12,814 bases of DNA from an uncultured Ruminococcus sp. (GTDB taxonomy: Bacteria; Bacillota; Clostridia; Oscillospirales; CAG-272), in NCBI GenBank assembly GCA_902766115.1, contig CACXCL010000034.1:1-12814 (forward strand), in the 5' to 3' direction. The translations under genes were made by a program, and so were the position numbers. Below the pieces are notes generated by a model that saw only the letters and a list, made by a program, of their open reading frames with translations, did no database searches and had not been told where the DNA came from. Positions 1 to 6,679 of the stretch are shown one piece after another (positions within the stretch are counted from its first letter, which is position 1; every line of letters starts with the position of its first letter).

Positions 1-462
1 AAGGTGAACCGCGTGGAGCTGAAGAACATCATCCCGCCGCGGGAGATCCAGGACGCCATGGAAAAGCAGATGAAGGCGGAGCGCGAGAGGCGCGAGTCCA
101 TCCTGCGCGCGGAAGGCGAAAAGAGGAGCCAGATCCTGGTTGCGGAGGGCCGCAAGGAGTCCCAGATACTCCAGGCGGAGGCCGACAAGCAGGCGGCGAT
201 CCTCAAGGCCGAGGCGGTGAAGGAAGCGAAGATCCGCGAGGCGGAGGGCGAAGCGGAGGCGATCAAGCAGGTGCAGACCGCGCTGGCGGACTCCATCAAG
301 CTGCTGAACGAGGCGGACCCCGGCGAGAGCGTGCTGAAGCTCAAGAGCCTGGAGGCGTTCACCAAGGCGGCAGACGGAAACGCGACGAAGATCATCATCC
401 CGTCGGAGATCCAGGGCATCGCCGGCCTCGCTTCATCCGTGAAGGAGATCATAAAAGAATAA
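1..462 (+). CDS. SPFH/Band 7 (stomatin-like) protein, C-terminal part
   Basis: The reading frame is open from the first base, so the 5' end lies outside the window; 153 residues remain. The sequence starts in the end of an SPFH (prohibitin/stomatin) domain (NIIPPREIQDAMEKQM). It continues in a long charged alpha-helical stretch of repeated AEG/AEA units (about residues 20-90), which is the coiled coil that drives oligomerisation in this family. It ends with the typical tail LKSLEAFTKAADGNATKIII and SEIQGIAGL. Known stomatin-like bacterial proteins are membrane-anchored at the N-terminus, form ring-like assemblies in membrane microdomains, and are usually encoded beside an NfeD protein, which would lie upstream of this window. 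No specific substrate can be assigned. GC-rich codon use matches the core genes further right. A strong inverted repeat follows the stop codon. Family assignment is secure; the exact subfamily is not. Confidence 0.93.
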   Translation, partial: KVNRVELKNIIPPREIQDAMEKQMKAERERRESILRAEGEKRSQILVAEGRKESQILQAEADKQAAILKAEAVKEAKIREAEGEAEAIKQVQTALADSIKLLNEADPGESVLKLKSLEAFTKAADGNATKIIIPSEIQGIAGLASSVKEIIKE

Positions 463-469
463 GGCTGAT

Positions 470-503
470 CCGGGGGAGCTTCTTTGAAAAGAAGCTCCCC
501 CGG
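470..503 (+). terminator. Hairpin terminator after the SPFH gene
   Basis: A perfect 16-base inverted repeat (470-485 with 488-503) lies 7 bases after the SPFH stop codon. It has a GC-rich base (CCGGGGGAGC) and an A/T core around a GA centre. No long T run follows, so it may act as a weak or bidirectional terminator. The core resembles another candidate at 5699-5727, which suggests a terminator style used by this genome. Confidence 0.6.
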
Positions 504-546
504 AAACTTTCACGAAAAGGCGAGAAGACCTCGCGGCGGGGCGCTC

Positions 547-575
547 TTGACTTCTCACTGTAATATTGATAAAAT
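547..575 (+). promoter_or_regulatory. Sigma-70-type promoter of the SLH remnant
   Basis: TTGACT at 547-552 and TAAAAT at 570-575 are separated by exactly 17 bases, a near-consensus housekeeping promoter. Transcription would start near 582, leaving a short leader with AAAGGA at 595-600 as ribosome binding site for the ATG at 610. Confidence 0.75.
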
Positions 576-609
576 AATTACAAAACAGATCCCGAAAGGA
601 TTTATAAGA

Positions 610-747
610 ATGAAAAAACTGATTTCCGTTTTACTGACGCTTGTGATGCCGGAGGGAGCGGCCGCGACCGTGTTCTCCGCCGGCGAGGGGGATTTCCCCT
701 TCACCGACGTCCCGGCCAAAAAATGGTACCGCAAGGCGGTGGAATAG
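610..747 (+). pseudogene. Truncated SLH-domain surface protein (remnant)
   Basis: The 45-residue product starts with MKKLISVLLTLV, a signal-peptide-like N-terminus, and continues into FPFTDVPAKKWYRKAVE, the opening of an S-layer homology domain. It then hits TAG exactly where an intact SLH domain would read something like YAYENG. None of the three forward frames after the stop continues the SLH domain. Base composition changes at the same place, from GC-rich to AT-richer. Promoter and ribosome binding site are intact, so the piece may still be expressed. I read it as the 5' stump of an SLH protein cut by an insertion or deletion that also brought in the region to the right. A functional micro-peptide is possible but nothing supports it. 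Confidence 0.7.
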
Positions 748-960
748 CGCACCGTCCCATAGGGCAACTATGTGACAGGTCGGCAAGCCGATACGGGAAA
801 GTAAAACTAAACAGAACATATTGGGTAAAATATGGGGTGGGAAACCTACCGCGGTAAAGAATCCCAGCCTGATACTCTTTATTCGTTCTCACTCCCAAAC
901 TACAATAAGAGGAGCAAATGGCCTGACGATTCTCCTTTTATGTGGGTTAAATTTGGGCAA
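748..960. other. Gene-poor spacer after the SLH stump; one unproven 55-codon ORF
   Basis: No recognisable gene is seen. An ATG at 832 opens 55 codons ending at the TAG at 997-999 (start MGWETYRGK, middle SLPNYNKRSKWPDD). Its residue mix looks protein-like, but it has no convincing ribosome binding site and overlaps the terminator of the opposite operon. It shares the frame of the SLH stump, with several stops between. It may be a decayed fragment of the protein the stump once belonged to, or chance. Confidence 0.3.
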
Positions 961-997
961 CAAAAACGGCAGATAGTGTTTTTAATATATCTGCCGT
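961..997 (-). terminator. Rho-independent terminator of the SLH operon
   Basis: The arms 967-975 and 988-996 (CGGCAGATA with TATCTGCCG) form a 9-base-pair stem, extended by one more A-T pair. Read on the minus strand the stem is followed by TTTTTG. It lies about 65 bases beyond the stop codon of the last gene of the minus-strand operon, the expected place for its terminator. Confidence 0.8.
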
Positions 998-1060
998 AGC
1001 GGTACGATATTCAGCTTTTCAAGGGTCCATACCATTCTTCAATGGGATTATTGATTTCAA

Positions 1061-2404
1061 CTATTCGAACTCATGTCTTCCAACCGTCATCCGTTCGATG
1101 ACGTCCCAGACGTCTTCGGGGAAACCGCCGACCGCAGCGAGAGTGTTTCCACTCACCACCCATACGGTTACAAGTTCCTTGTCGCCCGTTCCGTTCAGAT
1201 ATGATGAAACAAGCGCCTTGGTCTCTTTTCCGTCAAACGTGACCGTCTCTTCTGTCACCGTAATGGTCGCTAACTGTCCGATACCTTCCGCTGCGTATTT
1301 TTCTCTGTACTCCATATAATTGTACGTATTGCAGCTGCCCGGTTCAAGTTTTTCTTTAAGCCAACTGCACCCTTTTGCGTTCGCCTCTTCGGCGATACCG
1401 TCGTCAAGATAAGTAAGCCGGATCTCGACCAAATCATTACTGAAAGATATCCAAGGTCGTGCGCAGACATCAAAAATATGAATGGCAACATTATCGTTTC
1501 GGTTTTCGCCAAACGGTAATTCCTTACCATCGATCAACGGAATTATGATCTTTTCTTCGGTCAGGATCCTGTTTCGGAACTCGTTGAAAACACCGTTTTT
1601 CTTTTCGTTTTCCGATCTATAGTATTTCGTATCGGTTCTGTCTTCGAATGATGCTATAAAATCAAGTGTTCCCTGATCCATTGACTTTAGATTGTATAAA
1701 ACGTAATCTAATGATCGGAACAATATGAACATCGGACATGAACCTTCCCCGCCGCCACTGTATTCTATCTGCATAAACATTTTTAAAAATCTTGAGTTCA
1801 GAGATGCGATCTGAGCCCTTGTTGCTCCTTCCCTCGGTCTGAACGAACCGTCAGGAAATCCGTTAATTATTCCATTTTCAAAGCATAACTTTACTCCGTC
1901 AAGCGCCCAGTTGGAGATTCGATCATTATCTGAAAAAGCGAGGCCTGATCCTGTGGTTACATTGATACCCATTTTTTCTGCGACTCTAAAAAGAATAGTA
2001 CAGTATTCTTCTCTTGTAATGTTCGATTCAGGAGAGAATCGAGATTTGCCTGTTCCAAGCATCAAATCGTTTTTCATTGCGGTACAGACGAACGGACAAT
2101 ACCATTTATTCTGAGAAACGTCGTCAAACGGATTCTCAGCGTTTTCATCCGCGCTTATCCCACAAAGTCTGAGAATGATAGTCGCCGCTTCTGCTCTGGT
2201 AAGAGGGTCGTCGGGACGGAATTTTCCTCCGTGCCCGATCATTATTCCGGTTCTTTGCATTGTTTCCACATCTGCATCATACCATTTATTACCTTCCCCT
2301 GTGTCGCTGTACCATTCCTTTGACTTTGCTTCGATAATACTGCTCGAAATAAAGCAACAAATAAGGGTAAGAAGCAGAAGTGAAGCGAATAATCTTTTTT
2401 TCAT
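1061..2404 (-). CDS. Secreted SLH-anchored protein with a domain shared with its neighbour
   Basis: I choose the ATG at 2404, which has AAGGAGT (2411-2417) well placed before it. An in-frame ATG at 2437 lacks a good site. The 447-residue product has a signal peptide (1-26, cleavage near IIEA), then three SLH domains at about 30-85, 91-147 and 154-209. Each has the FxD...WY start and the F(R/S)P...(T/I)R centre. These bind secondary cell-wall polymer and fix the protein to the envelope. A short linker leads to a domain at about 242-447 that I do not recognise. It contains MDQGTLDFIA, EDRTDTKYYRS, CARPWI, EIRLTYLDD, KGCSWLKEKLEPGS, TVWVVSG and GGFPEDVWDVI. The same domain makes up most of the preceding lipoprotein gene, about three quarters identical by eye, so a tandem duplication followed by fusion to SLH domains (or loss of them) is likely. 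Third and last gene of the operon that starts at the protease. Codons are AT-richer than in the flanking core genes. Confidence 0.85.
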   Translation of the reverse strand: MKKRLFASLLLLTLICCFISSSIIEAKSKEWYSDTGEGNKWYDADVETMQRTGIMIGHGGKFRPDDPLTRAEAATIILRLCGISADENAENPFDDVSQNKWYCPFVCTAMKNDLMLGTGKSRFSPESNITREEYCTILFRVAEKMGINVTTGSGLAFSDNDRISNWALDGVKLCFENGIINGFPDGSFRPREGATRAQIASLNSRFLKMFMQIEYSGGGEGSCPMFILFRSLDYVLYNLKSMDQGTLDFIASFEDRTDTKYYRSENEKKNGVFNEFRNRILTEEKIIIPLIDGKELPFGENRNDNVAIHIFDVCARPWISFSNDLVEIRLTYLDDGIAEEANAKGCSWLKEKLEPGSCNTYNYMEYREKYAAEGIGQLATITVTEETVTFDGKETKALVSSYLNGTGDKELVTVWVVSGNTLAAVGGFPEDVWDVIERMTVGRHEFE

Positions 2405-2452
2405 TTCAATACTCCTTTTTTTGGAGGTGGAATCCATTTACCTGGAAACGTA

Positions 2453-3307
2453 CTAAGAATTGCTAAACCTGTATTCTCCAAATGTCATCCGTTTGATGAC
2501 GTCCCAAACATCTTCGGGGAAACCGCCGACCGCGGCACAAACGTCTCCACTCACTACCCAAACGGTTACCACTTCTCTGTCGAGCGTTCCGTTCAAAGAG
2601 GATAAAACAAGCGCCTTTATTTCTTTGCCGTCAAACATGACAGTTTCTTCGGTCACTGTAATGGTTGCTAACTGTTCCAAACCTTCCTCAGTGTATTTTT
2701 CTCTGTACTCCAGATAATTGTACGTATTCAGGCTGCCCGGCTCAAGCTTTTCTTTGAGCCAGCTGCACCCTTTTGCGTTCGCCTCTTCGGCGATTTCGTC
2801 GTCAAGATATGTAAGTCGAATCTCAACCAAATCACTATTAAACGTTATCCAAGGGCGTGCGCAAGCATTTGATACAAGAATGCATACATTGTTGTCACTG
2901 CTTTCGTCAATCGTTAGTTCTTTACCGTCGATCAGCGGATTTATTATCTTTCCTTCGGTTAGGATCTTGTTCCGGAACTCGTTGAAAACACCGTTTACCT
3001 TTTCGTTATCCGACCTATAATATTTCGTATCGGTTCTGTCTTCGTATTCTGCGATAAAATCAAGTGTTCCCTGATCCATTAAACGTAAAGAATCACTCAT
3101 TTCTTTGAGCGAGGAATATTCAAAGTTGACTGAATTGGGCGTTGTTCTTTCCAAAGAGTTATTTGATTGGCATACGGTGTCATCTGTTAATGTATTGTTT
3201 TCAGCCGTGTCAGACGACGTGACATATTTCGTATTCCCGATATTGCATGAACTCAAAATAAATAAACAAACAACTGTGGTTACAAGTATTATCACGTATT
3301 TACGCAT
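2453..3307 (-). CDS. Lipoprotein with the same unrecognised C-terminal domain
   Basis: The 284-residue product begins with a lipoprotein signal peptide: basic MRKY, a hydrophobic stretch at 5-17 and a lipobox L18-S-S-C21, with Asn at +2. It should be acylated on Cys21 and held on the outer face of the membrane. A polar Ser/Thr/Asn-rich linker follows (about 22-70). Residues about 75-280 form the domain also found at the C-terminus of the next gene (MDQGTLDFIA, LVEIRLTYLDD, AKGCSWLKEKLEPGS, FPEDVWDVI). The most divergent part between the two copies is the segment after DGKEL. The ATG at 3307 has GGGAGGT upstream, and only 14 bases separate it from the protease stop codon, so translation is probably linked. 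Function is unknown. A surface binding protein, or a partner, substrate or inhibitor of the protease, are all possible from context alone. Confidence 0.85.
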   Translation of the reverse strand: MRKYVIILVTTVVCLFILSSCNIGNTKYVTSSDTAENNTLTDDTVCQSNNSLERTTPNSVNFEYSSLKEMSDSLRLMDQGTLDFIAEYEDRTDTKYYRSDNEKVNGVFNEFRNKILTEGKIINPLIDGKELTIDESSDNNVCILVSNACARPWITFNSDLVEIRLTYLDDEIAEEANAKGCSWLKEKLEPGSLNTYNYLEYREKYTEEGLEQLATITVTEETVMFDGKEIKALVLSSLNGTLDREVVTVWVVSGDVCAAVGGFPEDVWDVIKRMTFGEYRFSNS

Positions 3308-3321
3308 TTTTATACCTCCCG

Positions 3322-5055
3322 TTATTGCTGTGTTGAACTTGGAGAAATATGATGACTGTTTAAGTGGGCAAGAATATCATTTTTACAGGCATCACATAAA
3401 ATATTACTGTTACTTATATCTTGATACGAATTATTCATTATACATGAATCAGGACGATACTGAGTACCATTCTTAGTATTACATTGTAAGTTTGAGCAAA
3501 TGCCATTTCCACCATTCGCTACGGACCGTTTACATGAGGTGACCACTCCACTCACCATCTCTTCGTGATAATGGTCTTTTGCGCCAATTTGATGATTCAG
3601 TTCATGCATCAACACCCCCTTAGAGTAGAGATCCCGATTATTTGAAGAAAAACGGTTCAATAAGAACACATAATTCCCGCTTGAGAAACTTCGATTAGTA
3701 CTTCCGGAGCTCATATCTGAATTCCAGTATGTGCGATGCTGTGTCCAATACGCTTGCGTTTTAACATTACTTCCTTGAACAAAACTGGTAAAATTACTAT
3801 ATATGGTACTATAGTTTTCACCACTCTTATTTAAGGCAAAATCATGTCTTAGCGTTGAATGAATACAATCAGACAACAGATTACTGCTTGTAACTGTTCC
3901 TTTACAAGAATCCAGAGATGATTGGAATGATTGAGTATTGTATGTTACTTCCAAATCAAAAAGTTGTAAATACCTGTTACTTACAGCTTGTAAATAGTTG
4001 TTTATTTTATTTTTACTCGTTGTAGAGCTTTCTGAATTACCGACAGAATAACCACTGTCGAACCAGTTATTTATTTCAAATTGATATTTGTGTTTTGTCG
4101 TAATATTAACTGTTTTTAATGAGCTATAGATTTCTGTATTTGTAAGATGCTTGATTGTTCTTATCTTAATAACATACGTTGTGTTCCCGTTTAGGTTACT
4201 AAACGTTTTAAAACAGTATCTATATCCATCATCTGGAAAATCAATACTAATCGTAGGTGAAACCCAATTTCCATTATTAATGAGTATTTCAGACTCAGCT
4301 CCAAGCTCGCAACGCCATCTGCAAGTAACTGAATTACCTCCTGCTTGTTTTACAATTTCATATGGTGCAACCGGACGTTCCGGGTTATAATACCTAAAGA
4401 GAAATAAGCAAAAATGAATTCTGATCATTGAATCAGAGGGATGAAAATATGCTCCTGGAGCTCCTAGGATAATTCCCGCGCGATATAATCTATAAACAGC
4501 CGCTTTATATGCGCTCCCAATCGAGCTGTCGTCTGCAAATACGAATGTAGTATCGCCATTATCAGGCAATGTTACCCCTTGATTGTTACAAACTCTTAGA
4601 AAGACTAGACATATTTGTTGCCTTTTCATTGGATCCAGTGGACTGAAGGTTGTCGCAGAGGTTCCTGAAACAATTCCTTCATGGTATGCCCATTTCACAT
4701 AATTAGAATAATATGCGTTTGAAGGAACATCCGTAAATGGTATTGAATATGACTGATATGGCAAGACATCAATTTGAAATACTCTGCAAAAGGTAACAAG
4801 AGCATCAGCCCGTGAAATGCTGTTTGTCGGACTGAAAGTTGTTGAACTGGTTCCATTCATCACACTAACTTCTTCAACAATATAGTTCAATTGACTTTCA
4901 TAACCTGGGATATAAGCAGACACATCAGTAAAATCGCTTACTTGTGCAGCTGTAGCCTTGATTTGTGCTACTGTCAACAAAAACGTAAAGCATATTGCGA
5001 TAACCAAGCATTTGGTGATACGACTCTTATAGATTGTTATTATTCCTTTTGTCAT
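3322..5055 (-). CDS. SLH-anchored metzincin-type zinc metalloprotease
   Basis: The 577-residue product has a basic N-terminus and hydrophobic segment at 16-30, with likely cleavage near 36 (ATA-A). Three SLH domains follow at about 38-93, 104-158 and 170-222; the TRAE-like centre is clear only in the first (SRAD) and eroded in the third. A beta-rich stretch at about 226-320 resembles a fibronectin type III module. The catalytic part has HELNHQIGAKDH at 484-495: His484, Glu485 and His488 match HExxHxxGxx(H/D), with Asp494 or His495 as third zinc ligand. Downstream, S-C538-I-M540 fits a metzincin Met-turn, and C554-D-A-C557 completes a CxM...CxxC pattern like that of archaemetzincins, though spacing differs. 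It is therefore probably an active, wall-bound endopeptidase. First gene of its operon, with a promoter at 5155-5183 and an AAGGGG-type ribosome binding site at 5064-5069. The gene is markedly AT-rich and suggests transfer. Protease class is well supported; family is inferred. Confidence 0.87.
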   Translation of the reverse strand: MTKGIITIYKSRITKCLVIAICFTFLLTVAQIKATAAQVSDFTDVSAYIPGYESQLNYIVEEVSVMNGTSSTTFSPTNSISRADALVTFCRVFQIDVLPYQSYSIPFTDVPSNAYYSNYVKWAYHEGIVSGTSATTFSPLDPMKRQQICLVFLRVCNNQGVTLPDNGDTTFVFADDSSIGSAYKAAVYRLYRAGIILGAPGAYFHPSDSMIRIHFCLFLFRYYNPERPVAPYEIVKQAGGNSVTCRWRCELGAESEILINNGNWVSPTISIDFPDDGYRYCFKTFSNLNGNTTYVIKIRTIKHLTNTEIYSSLKTVNITTKHKYQFEINNWFDSGYSVGNSESSTTSKNKINNYLQAVSNRYLQLFDLEVTYNTQSFQSSLDSCKGTVTSSNLLSDCIHSTLRHDFALNKSGENYSTIYSNFTSFVQGSNVKTQAYWTQHRTYWNSDMSSGSTNRSFSSGNYVFLLNRFSSNNRDLYSKGVLMHELNHQIGAKDHYHEEMVSGVVTSCKRSVANGGNGICSNLQCNTKNGTQYRPDSCIMNNSYQDISNSNILCDACKNDILAHLNSHHISPSSTQQ

Positions 5056-5154
5056 TTTCCTATCCCCTTATTCGTATGCTAGAATGAGTTGATCGTTTTC
5101 AAGCATTTGATAAACTACTATCAGATTTTTGGACGTTTGCACTATCCACTTCTA

Positions 5155-5183
5155 ATTATACACAGATCCTAGCGCAAATGCAA
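5155..5183 (-). promoter_or_regulatory. Promoter of the SLH-protease operon
   Basis: On the minus strand TTGCAT (5178-5183) and a perfect TATAAT (5155-5160) are spaced by 17 bases. Transcription would begin near 5148, giving a leader of about 90 bases before the ATG at 5055. No riboswitch-like fold was recognised in that leader. Confidence 0.8.
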
Positions 5184-5625
5184 CAATTATTGATATATTT
5201 ACAAAATATTTACAGTTGGAATGAAAAAAGCCGATCCATACAATCCTTTAGGCAAGACAAACACTCTCTTGCTTGAAAGCTCTATTAATCAATCCGCGCT
5301 ATGTTTTTCCGTTATATATCTATCATCCAAGCGGCTGTGCAAACGTACCGTTATTCCCCCTATACAAGTGGGAAGAGTTTGCGCTTGCAGTTCGGAGACA
5401 ACTTGAATTGCCGTATCAGAATGATACGATGAACACAAACGTGGTCGCTACCGGAATGAAGATTGCAACATTGCAACATTCTTGAAGAAGACAGCGGAAG
5501 GAGAATTGCGAGGAAGCCCTCTCTGTATTGTTGCATTCTTATTTTTCCGCCGTCGTGATATATGCCGTGAAATAATGAGAGGGTTTTTGAAAAATCCCTC
5601 AAGCTTCACAAAAGAATAAATACGC
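5184..5625. other. AT-rich spacer with possible decayed gene
   Basis: No intact gene is recognisable. Two overlapping plus-strand frames are open: 5221-5406 (ATG, no usable ribosome binding site) and 5273-5485 (TTG start). The second contains a plausible-looking stretch, LYKWEEFALAVRRQLELPYQ, but no family comes to mind. A short tandem duplication of GCAACATT lies at about 5464-5480. An imperfect hairpin of GAGGG and CCCTC arms sits near 5578-5600. The strong plus-strand terminator just downstream suggests a plus-strand gene once ended here. Confidence 0.35.
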
Positions 5626-5655
5626 ACAGCCGCGGAGGGATCCGCGGCTGTTTTT
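5626..5655 (+). terminator. Strong Rho-independent terminator
   Basis: An 11-base-pair perfect stem (5626-5636 with 5641-5651, core CAGCCGCGGA) has a GGGA tetraloop and is followed on the plus strand by a T run (5651-5655). This is a textbook terminator for plus-strand transcription, yet no intact plus-strand gene lies before it. On the minus strand the stem could also help stop the operon ending at 5735, although no T run follows in that direction. Confidence 0.8.
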
Positions 5656-5698
5656 CACGCCGCTGCGGGGCGTGAATATAACCTTGAAACGGGACACG

Positions 5699-5727
5699 GG
5701 AGAGAGCCTTTTTTCAAAAAGCGCTCC
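5699..5727 (-). terminator. Imperfect hairpin after the flavin reductase gene
   Basis: An imperfect inverted repeat lies 8 bases past the stop codon of the minus-strand operon. Outer arms rich in GAG/CTC enclose an A/T core (TTTTT with AAAAA around one base). The architecture recalls the hairpin at 470-503. No T run follows, so termination is uncertain. Confidence 0.4.
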
Positions 5728-5734
5728 TCCGCGT

Positions 5735-6274
5735 TCATCTCACGAGCGCCTTTTCGATCTCGCACACATATACCGTGTGCATTCCGGCGTTCTCATAGAA
5801 GCTGAGACACGAGAGATCCGCGAACGACTCCCGGTCGAAGGGCCGCGCGTACAGCTTCCGCAGCACCAGCGCCGTGTCCGCCTCCTCAAAATACGCCGCC
5901 ACGCCGCTCTCCGTCTCCTCAAAGACGGGCGTCAGACCGCACTCCGCCGCCTTGTCCACGTCCCTGCCGCTTTTCGCGCCGCAGAACGCCAACGCACCTC
6001 TGTACTCCTCTCCGAAAAAGGACAGCGTCATCAGATCGTTCTTCTCGGTAAAGGAAAACGTGTGCCGCTCCGGACGGATGAACACGAACGCCACGGGCCT
6101 CCCCCACAGAACGCCCGTTCCGCCCCAGCTTGCGGTCATGGTGTTGTACGTCGTCCCGCAGGGGTCGCCCGCCTTCGCGTTCCCGTTTGCCGCGGTGACC
6201 AGCATCCAGCCGTTGCCGATCCGGTCCATGAGGTTCCCCTCAAGCTGATACGGCGATATCTCTCTGAAACTCAT
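5735..6274 (-). CDS. Flavin reductase family protein (FMN-binding)
   Basis: The start is set at the ATG at 6274, preceded by AAGGAGA at 6281-6287; open sequence further upstream belongs to another frame of the tautomerase gene. The 179-residue product shows the split-barrel flavin reductase/flavoredoxin pattern: WMLVTAA (23-29), NTMTASWGGTGVLWG (44-58), the FMN-phosphate region, then PVAFVFIRPERHT and FTEKNDLMTLSFF, and the CGAKSGRDVDKAAECGLTP block (98-116). Such proteins bind FMN tightly and transfer electrons from NAD(P)H or a redox partner; the substrate cannot be told from sequence. It is the last gene of a four-gene minus-strand operon, 38 bases after the tautomerase gene. Length is normal for the family and GC-rich codon use matches its neighbours. 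Confidence 0.9.
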   Translation of the reverse strand: MSFREISPYQLEGNLMDRIGNGWMLVTAANGNAKAGDPCGTTYNTMTASWGGTGVLWGRPVAFVFIRPERHTFSFTEKNDLMTLSFFGEEYRGALAFCGAKSGRDVDKAAECGLTPVFEETESGVAAYFEEADTALVLRKLYARPFDRESFADLSCLSFYENAGMHTVYVCEIEKALVR

Positions 6275-6312
6275 CGTTTTTCTCCTTTGTTGCTTTTTTC
6301 TCGGTTTCGGGA

Positions 6313-6648
6313 TCAGAAATTCGACCCGGACCAGCCCCAGGTGGACACCTCTTCGAACTTCACGTAGATCCTGTCCCCGGGGACGCCCGTCTCCGAAGCG
6401 ACGATCTTCGTCACCTCTGCGGTCATGTCGGCGTACGCTTTGTCCGACGCCTTGCCGAACAGGCTCACTACAGCCAGCGCGCAGGGCTCCGCGGTGCCCG
6501 CGAAGGTCATCCTCTCTCCCTCGTTCACGCGGACCATGAGCCACCGCTCCGTCTTCCCGGGCAGAAGCTCAATGGCGCGCCCCAGCTTTTTCTCGATCAT
6601 CTCCGGGGCGATCCCCGTCGCGTTTGTGTCTATCTCGATATAAGGCAT
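6313..6648 (-). CDS. MIF-like tautomerase superfamily protein
   Basis: The 111-residue product begins MPYIEIDTN, so removal of Met exposes Pro2, the catalytic base of the tautomerase superfamily. GKTERWLMV (31-39) places a lysine where MIF has its active-site Lys. The C-terminus, IYVKFEEVSTWGWSGSNF, is the signature end of MIF (macrophage migration inhibitory factor)-type proteins. Members form trimers and tautomerise phenylpyruvate or similar keto-acids in vitro; the bacterial role is mostly unknown. A GGGAGGAG-like ribosome binding site lies directly before the ATG at 6648. It follows mrnC by 31 bases and precedes the flavin reductase gene by 38, so the three are almost certainly on one transcript. 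Confidence 0.92.
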   Translation of the reverse strand: MPYIEIDTNATGIAPEMIEKKLGRAIELLPGKTERWLMVRVNEGERMTFAGTAEPCALAVVSLFGKASDKAYADMTAEVTKIVASETGVPGDRIYVKFEEVSTWGWSGSNF

Positions 6649-6679
6649 GTTTTCTCCTCCCTTTATTTAAATTAGCAAA

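Noticed and set aside
2405..2437. Upstream ATG for the SLH protein
   Set aside because: It would add 11 residues before a typical MKKRLF signal peptide start and has no good ribosome binding site, unlike the ATG at 2404.
5060..5148. Riboswitch in the leader of the SLH-protease operon
   Set aside because: The leader is short and AT-rich, and no conserved riboswitch core or terminator/antiterminator pair could be recognised.
5672..6367. Plus-strand frame of 231 codons over the flavin reductase
   Set aside because: Shadow of a convincing minus-strand gene; its product is Arg/His/Pro-rich without recognisable motif.
6275..6544. N-terminal extension of the flavin reductase
   Set aside because: It lies inside the tautomerase gene in another frame and is Arg-rich. 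The ATG at 6274 has a clear ribosome binding site and starts the family-like sequence.
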